The notes beneath the pieces are model-generated. The model was not told the origin of the DNA, made no database searches, and was given only the letters and a program-made list of their open reading frames with translations. From contig NZ_OAOP01000002.1 of assembly GCF_900207585.1 (NCBI RefSeq), forward strand, positions 434,001 through 498,000: a stretch of 64,000 nucleotides of DNA, given 5' to 3'. Positions 18,436 to 26,743 of the stretch are shown here, piece by piece; position 1 is the stretch's first letter; each line of letters begins with the position of its first letter. The stretch is from Bacillus oleivorans. GTDB taxonomy: Bacteria; Bacillota; Bacilli; Bacillales; JC228. Position numbers and translations under genes: made by a program.

Positions 18436-19134
18436 ATGAAAAAGTCATGGATCATTTCTGCAGCTGCAGCAGCTACTCTTATTTTTTCTGGAGCAGCAAC
18501 AACAACAGCAGATGCTGCTGAAGTAAACGTACAATCTAAGGTATACACATACCAATTTAATAATATGAATCAAGCAAACTCTTATATTCAAAATCTATTA
18601 AGTCAGTACGGTATCCAATGGAACCAAGTAAAATGGAATGTGCCTACTACACAGGCTCCAACTCAAGCACAACCTAAAGCTCAAACTCCTGCACCTGCTC
18701 AACAGCCTGCTGCAGAACAACCAGCAAAACAAACAACTACTAATACAGCTGCAAGTGTTTCTCAATTTGAAAAACAAGTTGTTGAATTAACAAACCAAGA
18801 ACGTGCAAAAGCTGGTCTTGCACCACTTCAATTAGATGAGAACCTAAGTAAAGTAGCTAAAGCTAAATCTCAAGATATGCAACAAAAAGGTTACTTTGAT
18901 CATAACAGCCCAACTTACGGATCTCCATTCGATATGATGAGAAGCTTTGGTATCCAATATAAATCTGCAGGTGAAAACATTGCTATGGGTCAACGTTCTC
19001 CAGAAGAAGTAGTACAAGCTTGGATGAATAGTGCAGGTCACCGTGCAAATATTCTAAATTCTAGCTTTACTCATATTGGAGTTGGATATGTAGCTAACGG
19101 TAACTACTGGACTCAAATGTTTATCGGAAAATAA
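18436..19134 (+). CDS. Secreted CAP (SCP/PR1) domain protein, YkwD-like
   Basis: An extracellular 232-residue protein. A Sec signal peptide ends at A-D-A (residue ~27), followed by a ~35-residue segment, a Pro/Gln/Ala/Thr-rich linker (~72-108) and a C-terminal CAP domain (~112-232). The CAP signature is clear: F-E-x2-V-V-E-L-T-N-Q-E-R-A-K-A-G-L-A-P-L, Y-F-D-H-N-S-P, G-E-N-I-A-M-G and W-M-N-S-A-G-H-R-A-N-I-L. Strong RBS AAGGAGG. Codon use is markedly A/T-ending, which suggests high expression. The molecular activity of bacterial CAP proteins is not settled; spore and biofilm-matrix associations are known. Confidence 0.93.
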   Translation: MKKSWIISAAAAATLIFSGAATTTADAAEVNVQSKVYTYQFNNMNQANSYIQNLLSQYGIQWNQVKWNVPTTQAPTQAQPKAQTPAPAQQPAAEQPAKQTTTNTAASVSQFEKQVVELTNQERAKAGLAPLQLDENLSKVAKAKSQDMQQKGYFDHNSPTYGSPFDMMRSFGIQYKSAGENIAMGQRSPEEVVQAWMNSAGHRANILNSSFTHIGVGYVANGNYWTQMFIGK

Positions 19135-19148
19135 TAGTTGCAACCTTT

Positions 19149-19177
19149 AAACCTCAGGGACTTCCCTGAGGTTTTTT
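19149..19177 (+). terminator. Intrinsic terminator after CAP gene
   Basis: Perfect 10-bp stem ACCTCAGGGA / TCCCTGAGGT with a 2-base centre, followed by T6. Confidence 0.92.
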
Positions 19178-19238
19178 GCATTTTGAAGTATTTTTTTCAT
19201 CATACTAGAAGTAAATGATAGAAAAAGAGGTGCTATCT

Positions 19239-19748
19239 ATGCGTATTCGAAAGGCAAGCCAAAAAGATTTAGAGGCTATTATGTCGATCATTCAGGTTAC
19301 AGTGAAACTGATGGAAGAAAACAAAAATGATCAGTGGACTGGCGAATACCCGCAAGAGGATGATTTTCAGTCGGATTTAAAAAAAGATCACTTATATGTT
19401 GCAACTTTGCAAGAAAGGGTGGTCGGCTGCATTACGATTGATCAGGAAGAGCCTGAAGAGTATTCTTTCGTTAACTGGAGAAGAAACGGAGATGCTTTCC
19501 TTTTTCACCGGCTGGCAGTCGACCCGGATACAAGGGGAGAAGGGATTGCTTCCAAGTTAATCTCATTTGCCGAGAATGTTGCGATTAGCCATAATGTATT
19601 TTATATAAAAGTAGACACCTATTCCCTTAATAAAAAAGCCCAAAAGCTTTTTGACAAGCTTGGGTATGAAAAGCAGGGGGAAATTTTTTTATATGGCAAG
19701 AAAGAGCCATTCTATTGTTATGATAAAATTTTACATACTTCAATATAA
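19239..19748 (+). CDS. GNAT-family N-acetyltransferase
   Basis: A 169-residue acetyl-CoA-dependent acyltransferase. The start is the ATG at 19239 (M-R-I-R-K-A-S), with GAGGTG 7 bases upstream; the ATG at 19215 lacks an RBS. The acetyl-CoA-binding motif A is L-A-V-D-P-D-T-R-G-E-G-I-A-S-K-L-I, and motif B is the later segment with N-K-K-A-Q-K-L-F-D-K-L-G-Y. The substrate is unknown. It is convergent with the Hsp20-like gene and has no obvious terminator of its own. Confidence 0.9.
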   Translation: MRIRKASQKDLEAIMSIIQVTVKLMEENKNDQWTGEYPQEDDFQSDLKKDHLYVATLQERVVGCITIDQEEPEEYSFVNWRRNGDAFLFHRLAVDPDTRGEGIASKLISFAENVAISHNVFYIKVDTYSLNKKAQKLFDKLGYEKQGEIFLYGKKEPFYCYDKILHTSI

Positions 19749-19753
19749 ATAGG

Positions 19754-20230
19754 TTAATATGGAGGAAGTTCGATCTCTGTCTCTTGCCACTCAACACTTT
19801 TAGGCAATTTAATTTCAAGGATGTTATCCTTAAAGACAGTTTTCGCTCCTTTTTTTCTGACGAGGGAGGGAAGATGAATCATCCAAGTATCCCCCTCCTC
19901 CGGAGCATCTGTGATCATACACTGGTTTCGGGTATAACTAATTTTCATTTTATCAAGCCAGCTTTTATCTTCTATCGTCAGACGAACAAATACATCTTCA
20001 TGGGTCTCAAATACCTTTTCTGAAAAAGGGGATAAAGATGGGTTTGATGTTCCTTGATATGGTCGATTATTCCATGACGCTGGATTATTCATGATTTCTT
20101 TAAATTGAGGCGGAAACATTTGGTTCATCATTTGATCAACATATTTCTGAAACTGTTCCGGGCTAAATGGTCCGCCAATTGCGTTTTCATTTTGCTTGCC
20201 GAAGGGCATTTTCCAGTTCCATGGAAACAT
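19754..20230 (-). CDS. Hsp20/alpha-crystallin-like protein, possibly spore-associated (GerT-like)
   Basis: A 158-residue protein starting M-F-P-W-N-W-K-M-P-F-G, with AAAGGAGGG before the ATG at 20230. An N-terminal segment with repeated M-N/F-P-P residues precedes a beta-sandwich alpha-crystallin-type domain (~75-155: E-D-V-F-V-R-L-T-I-E-D...K-I-S-Y and D-N-I-L-E-I-K-L-P-K). B. subtilis GerT/CotP-like spore coat proteins share this layout, so a spore coat or germination role is a reasonable inference, but a general small heat-shock chaperone is not excluded. It is convergent with the GNAT gene. Confidence 0.82.
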   Translation of the reverse strand: MFPWNWKMPFGKQNENAIGGPFSPEQFQKYVDQMMNQMFPPQFKEIMNNPASWNNRPYQGTSNPSLSPFSEKVFETHEDVFVRLTIEDKSWLDKMKISYTRNQCMITDAPEEGDTWMIHLPSLVRKKGAKTVFKDNILEIKLPKSVEWQETEIELPPY

Positions 20231-20325
20231 AATCTTCCCTCCTTTATACGTTAATATTTTGAAATGGTGTATAAGCACTCATCTATTAATGGGTTTTTTT
20301 AGAACCATATTTCTTAGGGATAAGC

Positions 20326-20360
20326 TGAGGTTGAGGAGCAGTACGAAGTCTTCAACCTCA
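20326..20360. other. Inverted repeat between divergent genes
   Basis: TGAGGTTGA (20326-20334) and TCAACCTCA (20352-20360), perfect 9-bp arms with a 17-nt loop and no T-tract. It could be a hairpin or an operator; unassigned. Confidence 0.4.
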
Positions 20361-20494
20361 TAAATCTGTATTAATATCGTATGCTTATGAAATTGAACTG
20401 TTAATCTGGGACAAAATCTGCTAAGCTAGTTGTTATTTGAAAAGAAATCGATTCGGTATTACTATAAAAGGACAAAGGGATAAGGAGCGCATGT

Positions 20495-21271
20495 ATGGAG
20501 AAAAAATCGGCTTTTATAACAGGAGGAACGAAAGGCTTAGGGAAACGAACGGCAGAAGCTATGGCAGCGATGGGATATGATCTTTATCTTAATTACCGCA
20601 CCGAGTACCCAGAAACACGTGCATGGGTGCTAAGGCTGCAGCATACATACCGGATTCATGTTGAATTAGTTAAAGGTAATATGTCTATACTTGATGATTG
20701 TAAAAGCGTGAGCAGGCATATTAGAGATCATGTGCCGAATTTAGCAGCCGTTATATTGAATGCAGGGCCTTATATCGCTGACCGAAAGCTATTAGCGGAC
20801 TATACTGAGAATGAATGGAATGAATTAGTGAACGGCAACCTTTCCTCAGCCTTTTATATTTTAAAAGAGTTAATTCCTGTATTAAGACAGAATAAAGGAC
20901 GAATTATTACATTTGGTTTTGACAAAGTCGAGTCTGCTCCCGGTTGGATGTTCCGTTCAGCATTTGCTGCTGCTAAATCTGGACTAGCTTCATTAACTAA
21001 GTCAATCGCCATGGAAGAAGCTGCGAATGGAATAACAGCCAATATGATATGTCCCGGTGATATAACCGGTGAATGGAAAGAAAAAATGATTGAGGAAGCC
21101 ATCCATTTTCATGATCCTAAGAAACCGGTAGGGCGACCAGGAACAGGTGAGGATATTGCAAGAATGGTAACATTCCTGTGTGATGAAAAATCTGATTTTA
21201 TAACAGGTTCTATTTTTCAAATCAATGGCGGACAAGACGTTTTATCTAAGTCCAGCAGAGAGGGAAAATAG
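20495..21271 (+). CDS. SDR-family protein lacking the catalytic Tyr and Ser
   Basis: A 258-residue short-chain dehydrogenase/reductase fold. The cofactor-binding T-G-G-T-K-G-L-G-K-R (9-18), N-A-G (89-91) and the C-terminal S-D-F-I-T-G-S-I-F-Q-I-N-G-G are all intact. The catalytic Y-x3-K reads F157-A-A-A-K161, and the usual catalytic Ser near 141 is replaced within I-T-F-G-F-D-K. NAD(P)H binding therefore looks preserved while standard SDR chemistry should be impaired. RBS AAGGAG. It is monocistronic; an overlapping hairpin at 21335 may terminate it. Confidence 0.88.
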   Translation: MEKKSAFITGGTKGLGKRTAEAMAAMGYDLYLNYRTEYPETRAWVLRLQHTYRIHVELVKGNMSILDDCKSVSRHIRDHVPNLAAVILNAGPYIADRKLLADYTENEWNELVNGNLSSAFYILKELIPVLRQNKGRIITFGFDKVESAPGWMFRSAFAAAKSGLASLTKSIAMEEAANGITANMICPGDITGEWKEKMIEEAIHFHDPKKPVGRPGTGEDIARMVTFLCDEKSDFITGSIFQINGGQDVLSKSSREGK

Positions 21272-21324
21272 GCAATTATAAAGGGTCGGACCTTTTAAAA
21301 AGCCAGACCCCGATATTCTTCTGA

Positions 21325-22692
21325 TCAGGAAAAGGAGCTTACGTCTGAAGCTCTTTTTCTTTTTTGGATGTAATACAGGCGGGAACCGAGCAGTAAGGCT
21401 CCAACACTTAATCCTATTGTTAAGCCAATCCAATATCCATAGGCTTCCAGGGAAGTGAATTCAGCTAATAGATAACCGGCGGGCAATCCTACAATCCAAT
21501 ATGCAAAAAAGCAAATCCAAAATGTTACATTTACGTCTTTATAGCCCCTAAGCGCTCCTTGGATTGGGGCCTGAAGAGCATCTGAAAGTTGAAATAGGAT
21601 GGCAAACAGTAAAAAATTTGCTGTTAATTCTAGCACAATCGGATTTTCTGTATAAATTGCTGCAATATCCTCCCGAAACTGATAGAGAATAAAAGACGAC
21701 ACAAAAGCCATACAGACCGCAAAACTGATGCCAAGCCAACTATATTGGAAGGCATCATGCAACCGTTTAGCCCCTACTTCAAAACCGACAACAATCGTTA
21801 GTGCCATCGAGATACTTAAAGGAAACATAAACATCACAGCGGAAAAGTTCATCGCAGCCTGATGGGCAGCAATGGTCATCGTATCATAATTACTCATAAG
21901 CAAAGTAACCGCAGAAAATATACTTACTTCAAAAAAGATGGCAAATCCAATCGGAATGCCTATTTTTAAAATCTCCACAAAAGACTTTAGACTTGGAGCC
22001 GGCAAGGCAGAGAAAATCTTATATAACGAAAAGGGGTGCTTTTTTTGAACGATCCAAATCGCTATCCCAAGAACAAACCAATATGTTATGGCAGAAGCAA
22101 CTCCGGCTCCGACACCGCCTAATGCCGGAAACCCAAACTTACCAAAGATGAACAAATAATTTAAGCTGACGTTTATGGGTATAGACAGTAAAGTGATCAT
22201 CATGCTCACCTTGGTCTGGCCAAGAGAGTCAATAAAACAGCGAATAACTTGATATAAAAATAAAGGAACGATTCCAAATGAGAGGGCAATTAAGTAATTT
22301 TTAGCTATGTCCCGTACTACAGGCTCAATATTCATTGCATTTAGAATCGGCTTTATCCCAAAGCTCCCTATAACGAAGACCGCTAGAGCCATTATGATTC
22401 CTAAATATAATCCCTGCTTCACCTGATAAGATACTTCAGATTGCTTCTTGGCTCCGAGCAGCTGTGCAGCAATCGGCGTAATAGATAATAAAATACCAGT
22501 TAGCCCAGTATAGACTGGCACCCATATCGACGAACCGATTGCGACTCCAGCCAAGTCCTCTGCTGAAAATTTTCCGGACATTGTAGTATCGAAAAAATTA
22601 ATCGAAGATAACCCAATCTGTGTGATAAAGATTGGAATAAAAATATGAAAAAATTGCGTGAATTTTTCCCTTAAAGTATGTGTTTGCAGCAT
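21325..22692 (-). CDS. MATE-family multidrug efflux transporter
   Basis: A 455-residue, 12-TM cation-antiport exporter of the NorM/YoeA class. The family pattern is visible: P-I-F-I-T-Q-I-G-L near the N-terminus, D-T-T-M-S-G-x-F-S-A-E-D-L-A-G-V-A-I-G in TM2, and P-L-S-I-S-M-A-L-T-I-V-V-G-F-E-V-G-A in the second half. I take the ATG at 22692 (M-L-Q-T-H-T-L-R-E-K), which matches where family members begin; the reading extended to 22758 adds residues without homology. The upstream RBS is only GGAAG/GAGG. Drug substrates cannot be predicted. Confidence 0.93.
   Translation of the reverse strand: MLQTHTLREKFTQFFHIFIPIFITQIGLSSINFFDTTMSGKFSAEDLAGVAIGSSIWVPVYTGLTGILLSITPIAAQLLGAKKQSEVSYQVKQGLYLGIIMALAVFVIGSFGIKPILNAMNIEPVVRDIAKNYLIALSFGIVPLFLYQVIRCFIDSLGQTKVSMMITLLSIPINVSLNYLFIFGKFGFPALGGVGAGVASAITYWFVLGIAIWIVQKKHPFSLYKIFSALPAPSLKSFVEILKIGIPIGFAIFFEVSIFSAVTLLMSNYDTMTIAAHQAAMNFSAVMFMFPLSISMALTIVVGFEVGAKRLHDAFQYSWLGISFAVCMAFVSSFILYQFREDIAAIYTENPIVLELTANFLLFAILFQLSDALQAPIQGALRGYKDVNVTFWICFFAYWIVGLPAGYLLAEFTSLEAYGYWIGLTIGLSVGALLLGSRLYYIQKRKRASDVSSFS
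21335..21366 (+). terminator. Terminator of SDR gene, inside the 3' end of the convergent MATE gene
   Basis: GAGCTT-N7-AAGCTC stem followed by TTTTTCTTTTTT on the plus strand. The hairpin lies within the last codons of the opposite-strand transporter. Confidence 0.6.
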
Positions 22693-22866
22693 TCTTCCAA
22701 TCCTCGCATGTTTTAATATAACCTTACCCTGATGAAGAATTATATCATATGCCTTCATATTTTGCTTCTGAACATTTTACTCTAATCTAATACGATTTTG
22801 ATAATGCCAGTTCTATGACTCTCTCTCTAGCATACATATAAATTAAAGGATGAAAGGGGAAAGAAT

Positions 22867-23022
22867 ATGGCATACATTGGGACAAAGGGATGGTATATCC
22901 AGCAATTAAAAGAAAAAGGGATCTATTATCACCCTACTGAAAAAAAGAAATTAGAACTATATAAAACATTCGTGGTTCGGAATTTATATTTACAGCTTAC
23001 ATCCAAACATAATCAGGATTAA
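22867..23022 (+). CDS. Small YflJ-like (DUF2639) protein, 51 aa
   Basis: Tiny ORF (ATG 22867, TAA 23020-23022) starting M-A-Y-I-G-T-K-G-W-Y-I-Q-Q-L-K, then H-P-T-E-K-K-K-L-E-L-Y-K-T-F-V-V-R-N-L-Y. The G-x-K-G-W-Y-x2-x-L-K and L-E-x-Y-K-T-x4-R-N-L-Y blocks are the hallmark of the YflJ/DUF2639 family of short Bacillus proteins of unknown function. AAAGGGGAAAG precedes the ATG, and a strong terminator follows the stop. The family assignment is from memory of its pattern. Confidence 0.8.
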   Translation: MAYIGTKGWYIQQLKEKGIYYHPTEKKKLELYKTFVVRNLYLQLTSKHNQD

Positions 23023-23035
23023 ATTACTTATAATA

Positions 23036-23077
23036 AAAAGGACGGGTGCAGCTTGTATTCAAGCATCCGTCCTTTTA
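23036..23077. terminator. Bidirectional terminator between yflJ-like and GNAT genes
   Basis: AAAAGGACGG-TGC / GCATCCGTCCTTTT hairpin with a T run on both strands; it serves the plus-strand small gene and the convergent acetyltransferase. Confidence 0.9.
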
Positions 23078-23161
23078 TTGCCTTTTACTCTTATTGTAAA
23101 AGAAAAAGTATAGTCCGCGTAATAATATATACTGGAAAATGAGTATTTAGAGAGTTGGTTT

Positions 23162-23722
23162 TTAGGCTTCAAGGGCAGGGAAATCTTCATTATGATCCAT
23201 TCTTTTTAGGTGAAGTAAGAATAAATCTTTGGGGATTTCATAAAGATCGAAAATCTCTTCTTGTGGAGATGGATTTAGCTTACGGTAGATGGCAGGTCTT
23301 AAGTTATTGACTTTTAAACAATAAGGTAATTTCTCGGCTGCCTTTTTTGACCGGACATTTTCTTTGCGAATTCTCATCCAGACGGTTTCAATACCTAAAT
23401 CTAAAAACAATTCGTTAAAAAATGCGTCTTTAGCTAATTTATTATAACCCTTGCCATGATAGGGTTTTCCTATCCATGTTCCCAGAAAACCCGAATTATC
23501 TTCGATGTCAAATAGATTGATCGTTCCAATCGGGCTGCCCCATTCGTCTGTAATGGTACGGGATATTAGCTTTCCTTGTTCTTCAGCTTCAATCGTCTGT
23601 TTCGTTATAAACACATATTCCTCATATGAGGAAGCCTTTTGCCGTACAAATGGAAACACTTCTGGATGTATCATAAGTTCAAAGAGTGTATGAGAGTCGT
23701 GGATATTACGTTTTTTTAGCAT
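23162..23722 (-). CDS. RimJ/RimL-type GNAT acetyltransferase
   Basis: A 186-residue Acetyltransf_3-type protein. The start ATG is preceded by AAAGGAGGG. The acetyl-CoA-binding region is G-T-W-I-G-K-P-Y-H-G-K-G-Y-N-K-L-A, followed by the motif-B block V-W-M-R-I-R-K-E-N-V-R-S-K-K-A-A-E-K-L. A C-terminal extension of ~30 residues (D-L-Y-E-I-P-K-D-L-F-L-L-H-L-K-R-M-D) is characteristic of the longer members. Substrate unknown. Its ~150-nt leader contains a tRNA-like T-arm and a long hairpin (see 23734-23872). Confidence 0.88.
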   Translation of the reverse strand: MLKKRNIHDSHTLFELMIHPEVFPFVRQKASSYEEYVFITKQTIEAEEQGKLISRTITDEWGSPIGTINLFDIEDNSGFLGTWIGKPYHGKGYNKLAKDAFFNELFLDLGIETVWMRIRKENVRSKKAAEKLPYCLKVNNLRPAIYRKLNPSPQEEIFDLYEIPKDLFLLHLKRMDHNEDFPALEA

Positions 23723-23733
23723 AAAATATACCC

Positions 23734-23872
23734 TCCTTTTTAATCGAGGGCATACCTCATTTAAGTGTACCCCACCCTCGAAATTTTAAAGTGCAAAATT
23801 TCGGGGTGGGAATCGAACCCACTAGAACCAGATTAACTGGTGGCTCACCATTTGCCTTCCCTAGTGCTATAT
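23734..23872 (-). other. Structured leader of GNAT gene with tRNA-like T-arm and long hairpin
   Basis: Read on the minus strand there are three consecutive hairpins: GGC-N9-GCC, ACCAG-N5-CTGGT, and GTGGG-TTCGATT-CCCAC, the last being a textbook tRNA T-arm/T-loop. A longer hairpin follows in which CCCACCCCGAAATTTT pairs with AAAATTTCG-A-GGGTGGG. The CCCAC sequence is shared, so the T-arm and the long hairpin are mutually exclusive. No acceptor stem or CCA end closes a cloverleaf, so this is not a functional tRNA gene. It may be a tRNA relic or a regulatory leader. Confidence 0.5.
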
Positions 23873-23980
23873 TCAATTTAATTCTTTTCTTTTGTATCAT
23901 ACAAGATTTTTCAAGCGATGAAAATAGGGAAAATGTTAACATTTCGTAAAAAAATTTGACAAAATGAGGAAAAATGTCGA

Positions 23981-25105
23981 TTAAATTCTCTTGTATACGA
24001 TTTCTCCATTAATAATTGTCATACTCGGTTTCGCCAAAAAGGAGAAAGGGTGATCATTCCACAGCACCACATCAGCATCTTTATCTGGCTCTATACTTCC
24101 CACCCGGTCATCTACCTGTAAGTTTCTTGCTGGAATAATGGTAATCCCCTCAAGAGCTTTTTGTCCTGAAAGTCCTTCCCGAACCGCCAACGCAGCACAA
24201 ACGTTTAAATATTGGAGCGGTGTATACGGGTGGTCTGTTGTAATAGAAACCTCGATTCCCCGATCATTAAGAGACTGGTACGTATACCAGCTTTTATTTT
24301 TCAATTCAACTTTTGAACGCCTCGTCATCGTCGGACCAACGGAAACCTTTAAGCCGACAGGCAATTCATCAACAACCAGATGACCTTCGGTACAATGTTC
24401 AATTCGCAGATCAAGGTTAAATTCTTCGGCAAAGCGAACGGCCGAAATAATGTCATCGGCCCGGTGTGCGTGAATCCGAACAGGAATTTCCCGATTTAGC
24501 GCCATTAAAATCGGAGCTGTACGAACATCTTCAGGATTCCCATCTGTCTTGGCTTTATAAAAAGCTTCTCTTAGCATCCCCATTATTCCCATCCGGGTAA
24601 TCGACTCCTTGTTACCCTGTGAGTGCATCCGTTTCGGATTTTCTCCTAATGCAATTTTAAGCCCTGCGATATCTTTAACAATCATATTATCGATATGCTT
24701 TCCAGCCGTTTTGATTACGGATGTTGTACCCCCAATTACATTTGCACTGCCGGGCATAACATGGACAGTGGTAATTCCATATCGAATGGCGTCGCTAAAA
24801 GCTGGGTCTAAAGGGTACACTCCATCTTTGGCGCGAATATGTGGGGTTATTGGTTCAATCGTTTCGTTTGCATCATTTCCGGCCCAGCCAGTTCCTTCAT
24901 CGTACAAACCCAAATGGGTGTGAACGTCAATAAAACCAGGGAGCAAATATTGTCCTGTCCCATCTACAATCGAAACTGAAAGAGGAGAGGTTATATTTTC
25001 TCCAATTTTTTTGATTTTTCCATCTTGAATTAATACATCCTGGTTATCTAACGGATCTGAAGTAACGGGGATCAAAGTAACATTCTTTATTAACAGTGTG
25101 CTCAT
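23981..25105 (-). CDS. Amidohydrolase family protein (imidazolonepropionase-like)
   Basis: A metal-dependent hydrolase of 374 residues. The cyclic-amidohydrolase features appear in order: N-terminal beta-sandwich start, D-V-H-T-H-L-G (first metal His pair), R-I-H-A-H-R-A-D-D, E-H-C-T-E-G-H, T-T-D-H-P-Y-T-P (catalytic Asp region) and the C-terminal G-S-I-E-P-D-K-D-A-D-V-V-L-W of the sandwich. Such proteins hydrolyse C-N bonds of cyclic or amide substrates; the substrate here is unknown. It is transcribed toward the GNAT gene and separated from the DedA gene by ~65 bp. Confidence 0.9.
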   Translation of the reverse strand: MSTLLIKNVTLIPVTSDPLDNQDVLIQDGKIKKIGENITSPLSVSIVDGTGQYLLPGFIDVHTHLGLYDEGTGWAGNDANETIEPITPHIRAKDGVYPLDPAFSDAIRYGITTVHVMPGSANVIGGTTSVIKTAGKHIDNMIVKDIAGLKIALGENPKRMHSQGNKESITRMGIMGMLREAFYKAKTDGNPEDVRTAPILMALNREIPVRIHAHRADDIISAVRFAEEFNLDLRIEHCTEGHLVVDELPVGLKVSVGPTMTRRSKVELKNKSWYTYQSLNDRGIEVSITTDHPYTPLQYLNVCAALAVREGLSGQKALEGITIIPARNLQVDDRVGSIEPDKDADVVLWNDHPFSFLAKPSMTIINGEIVYKRI

Positions 25106-25173
25106 GCTTTCTCCTTACCAGTAATATTCATAGAGTTTAGCTTATTGTAGCATGAGACATTTTGTTGCCACTA

Positions 25174-25764
25174 TTATTTTTTTCGTAAGCTTCTCTTTTT
25201 GATTAAAAAGTATAGTAGCAAAGAAGATATTGCAAAAATGATCAGGTGCTTCATATATCTTCCTGCCATATTTTCGAGCGATGCCCAATTTTCACCCAAA
25301 CTCATGCCAAGCAATAAAAAAAGAAGAGTCCATGGTATCATAGCGGCAATCGTATACGATAGGAAGGCAGAAAACGGCATTTTCCCAATGCCAGCAGGGA
25401 TTGAAATCGCATGACGCACAATTGGAATAAAGCGGGCAAAAAAAATAACTGTTGGTCCGTATTGGTGAAACCATTTTTCTGACTTAGAAAGATGATGCGG
25501 TGAAATAAAGATCCATTTTCCAAAACGCTCGATAAAGGGTCTTCCTCCGTATAATCCGACCCAGTAGAGAAAGACTTGGGCAATTGTACCGCCAATAATG
25601 CCAGCAATCATTGCATTCAAAAAAGAGAGATGATTGCTGTAGACGAGATATCCCCCATAACCTAGAACGATCTCACTTGGAATCACCTCTACCATTAATC
25701 CGAGCAGAATCCCCCAAAAGCCAAAGGATTGCAGTAAATGAAACAATTCATGAACCCATTCCAT
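25174..25764 (-). CDS. DedA-family membrane protein
   Basis: A 196-residue polytopic DedA/VTT protein; the family includes undecaprenyl-phosphate and phospholipid translocases. Family motifs: E-V-I-P-S-E-I-V-L-G-Y-G-G, the re-entrant G-x-I-x-G-G-T-I-A-Q-V-F-L-Y-W-V-G, and F-A-R-F-I-P-I-V-R-H-A-I-S-I-P-A-G-I-G-K-M. I prefer the ATG at 25764; a TTG two codons upstream (25770) sits closer to the GGGGTGG RBS and cannot be excluded. It lies immediately downstream of uppP on the same strand (24 bp), and both would act on undecaprenyl-phosphate recycling, a suggestive pairing. Confidence 0.9.
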   Translation of the reverse strand: MEWVHELFHLLQSFGFWGILLGLMVEVIPSEIVLGYGGYLVYSNHLSFLNAMIAGIIGGTIAQVFLYWVGLYGGRPFIERFGKWIFISPHHLSKSEKWFHQYGPTVIFFARFIPIVRHAISIPAGIGKMPFSAFLSYTIAAMIPWTLLFLLLGMSLGENWASLENMAGRYMKHLIIFAISSLLLYFLIKKRSLRKK

Positions 25765-25788
25765 TATCAAGATCCACCCCTCAATAGA

Positions 25789-26580
25789 TTACATGATGCC
25801 AAAGGCTTGCAAGGTTAGGACGAAACCGCCAAGGACCCAAACATACACAGCAAATATTTTTAATGACTTCTTTTTTAAGATGTGGAGCATAGTCACAATC
25901 GCGAAATATCCGAACAATGCTGAACTGATGGTTCCGACTAAAAGGCTGGAAAGGGAAATAGATTCAATTGTTCCTGCGAATAACTCCTTGCTTTGCAGCA
26001 ATATCCCGCCAAAAATCGCAGGAATGGAAAGGAAAAAGGAGAAGTATGCAGCTGTTTCACGATCGAGTTTTCTAAAGAGACCGGCTGCAATTGTCAAACC
26101 CGATCTGGAGAGGGCAGGAAAAATGGCAGCAGCCTGAAAGGTTCCAATAAAAACAGCGTCTTTTATCGTAATGTCTTCCATTTTTTTAGCACCATTTCGA
26201 ATCGAATCCGAAAACCAAAGAATCGCCCCAGTAATCATAAACTCCCAGCCTAATGTCACTCCTGTTTTAGAAATCGCATCAAAGTAATCTTCAAACAAGA
26301 GCCCTACGATTACAGCTGGAATGGTCCCGATTGCTAATAAGAAAGATAGCTTATGAAAGGGGTTCTTTAAGATCATCACTAATTCATTTTTATAAATAAC
26401 TAAAACCGCAAGCAGTGTTCCAATGTGAAGCATCGTATCTAAAAAAAGTCCTGCATTTTGAAGTCCAAAAAATTGTCTGCCAAGAAATAGGTGACCTGTA
26501 CTGGATATCGGTAAAAACTCGGTTAATCCTTGAATTAATCCAAGAAAAAAAGCTTCTATTTTAGACAAGATTCTCACCAC
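25789..26580 (-). CDS. uppP: Undecaprenyl-diphosphatase UppP (BacA)
   Basis: Dephosphorylates undecaprenyl pyrophosphate at the membrane so that the carrier lipid can re-enter cell-wall synthesis; overproduction gives bacitracin resistance. About 8 TM helices. Active-site motifs: G-L-I-Q-G-L-T-E-F-L-P-I-S-S-T-G-H-L and the second region P-A-L-S-R-S-G-L-T-I-A-A-G. The start is uncertain: two tandem GTG codons (26580, 26577) lack a good RBS, while a TTG at 26568 has GGTGAG just upstream. The longest form is given. It is probably cotranscribed with dedA. Confidence 0.95.
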   Translation of the reverse strand: MVRILSKIEAFFLGLIQGLTEFLPISSTGHLFLGRQFFGLQNAGLFLDTMLHIGTLLAVLVIYKNELVMILKNPFHKLSFLLAIGTIPAVIVGLLFEDYFDAISKTGVTLGWEFMITGAILWFSDSIRNGAKKMEDITIKDAVFIGTFQAAAIFPALSRSGLTIAAGLFRKLDRETAAYFSFFLSIPAIFGGILLQSKELFAGTIESISLSSLLVGTISSALFGYFAIVTMLHILKKKSLKIFAVYVWVLGGFVLTLQAFGIM

Positions 26581-26710
26581 ACATAATTGGAGTTATCAAA
26601 AAATAGAGGTAAGTCCTAACCATGGACAAACCTTTACTCCATATGTATTCAACTTGAGCACATACCATGACAAGGAATCTTTATTACAGATGATGAATCA
26701 TACTTTTTAT

Positions 26711-26743
26711 ACAAAAAAATAGAGTAGATCGGCCGTCTACTCT
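26711..26743 (-). terminator. Terminator of 67-aa gene (minus strand)
   Basis: AGAGTAGA(C)GGCCGATCTACTCT stem followed by ATTTTTTT on the minus strand. The hairpin overlaps the last codons. Confidence 0.85.

Noticed and set aside
23770-23872. A functional tRNA gene
   Set aside because: The T-arm is perfect, but there is no acceptor helix, no correct anticodon loop and no CCA end, so the cloverleaf cannot close.
23757-23942. Minus-strand 61-aa ORF across the tRNA-like leader
   Set aside because: It is the translation of the T-arm and hairpin, has no RBS, and its V-G-S-I-P-T peptide is typical of tRNA-like sequences read as protein.
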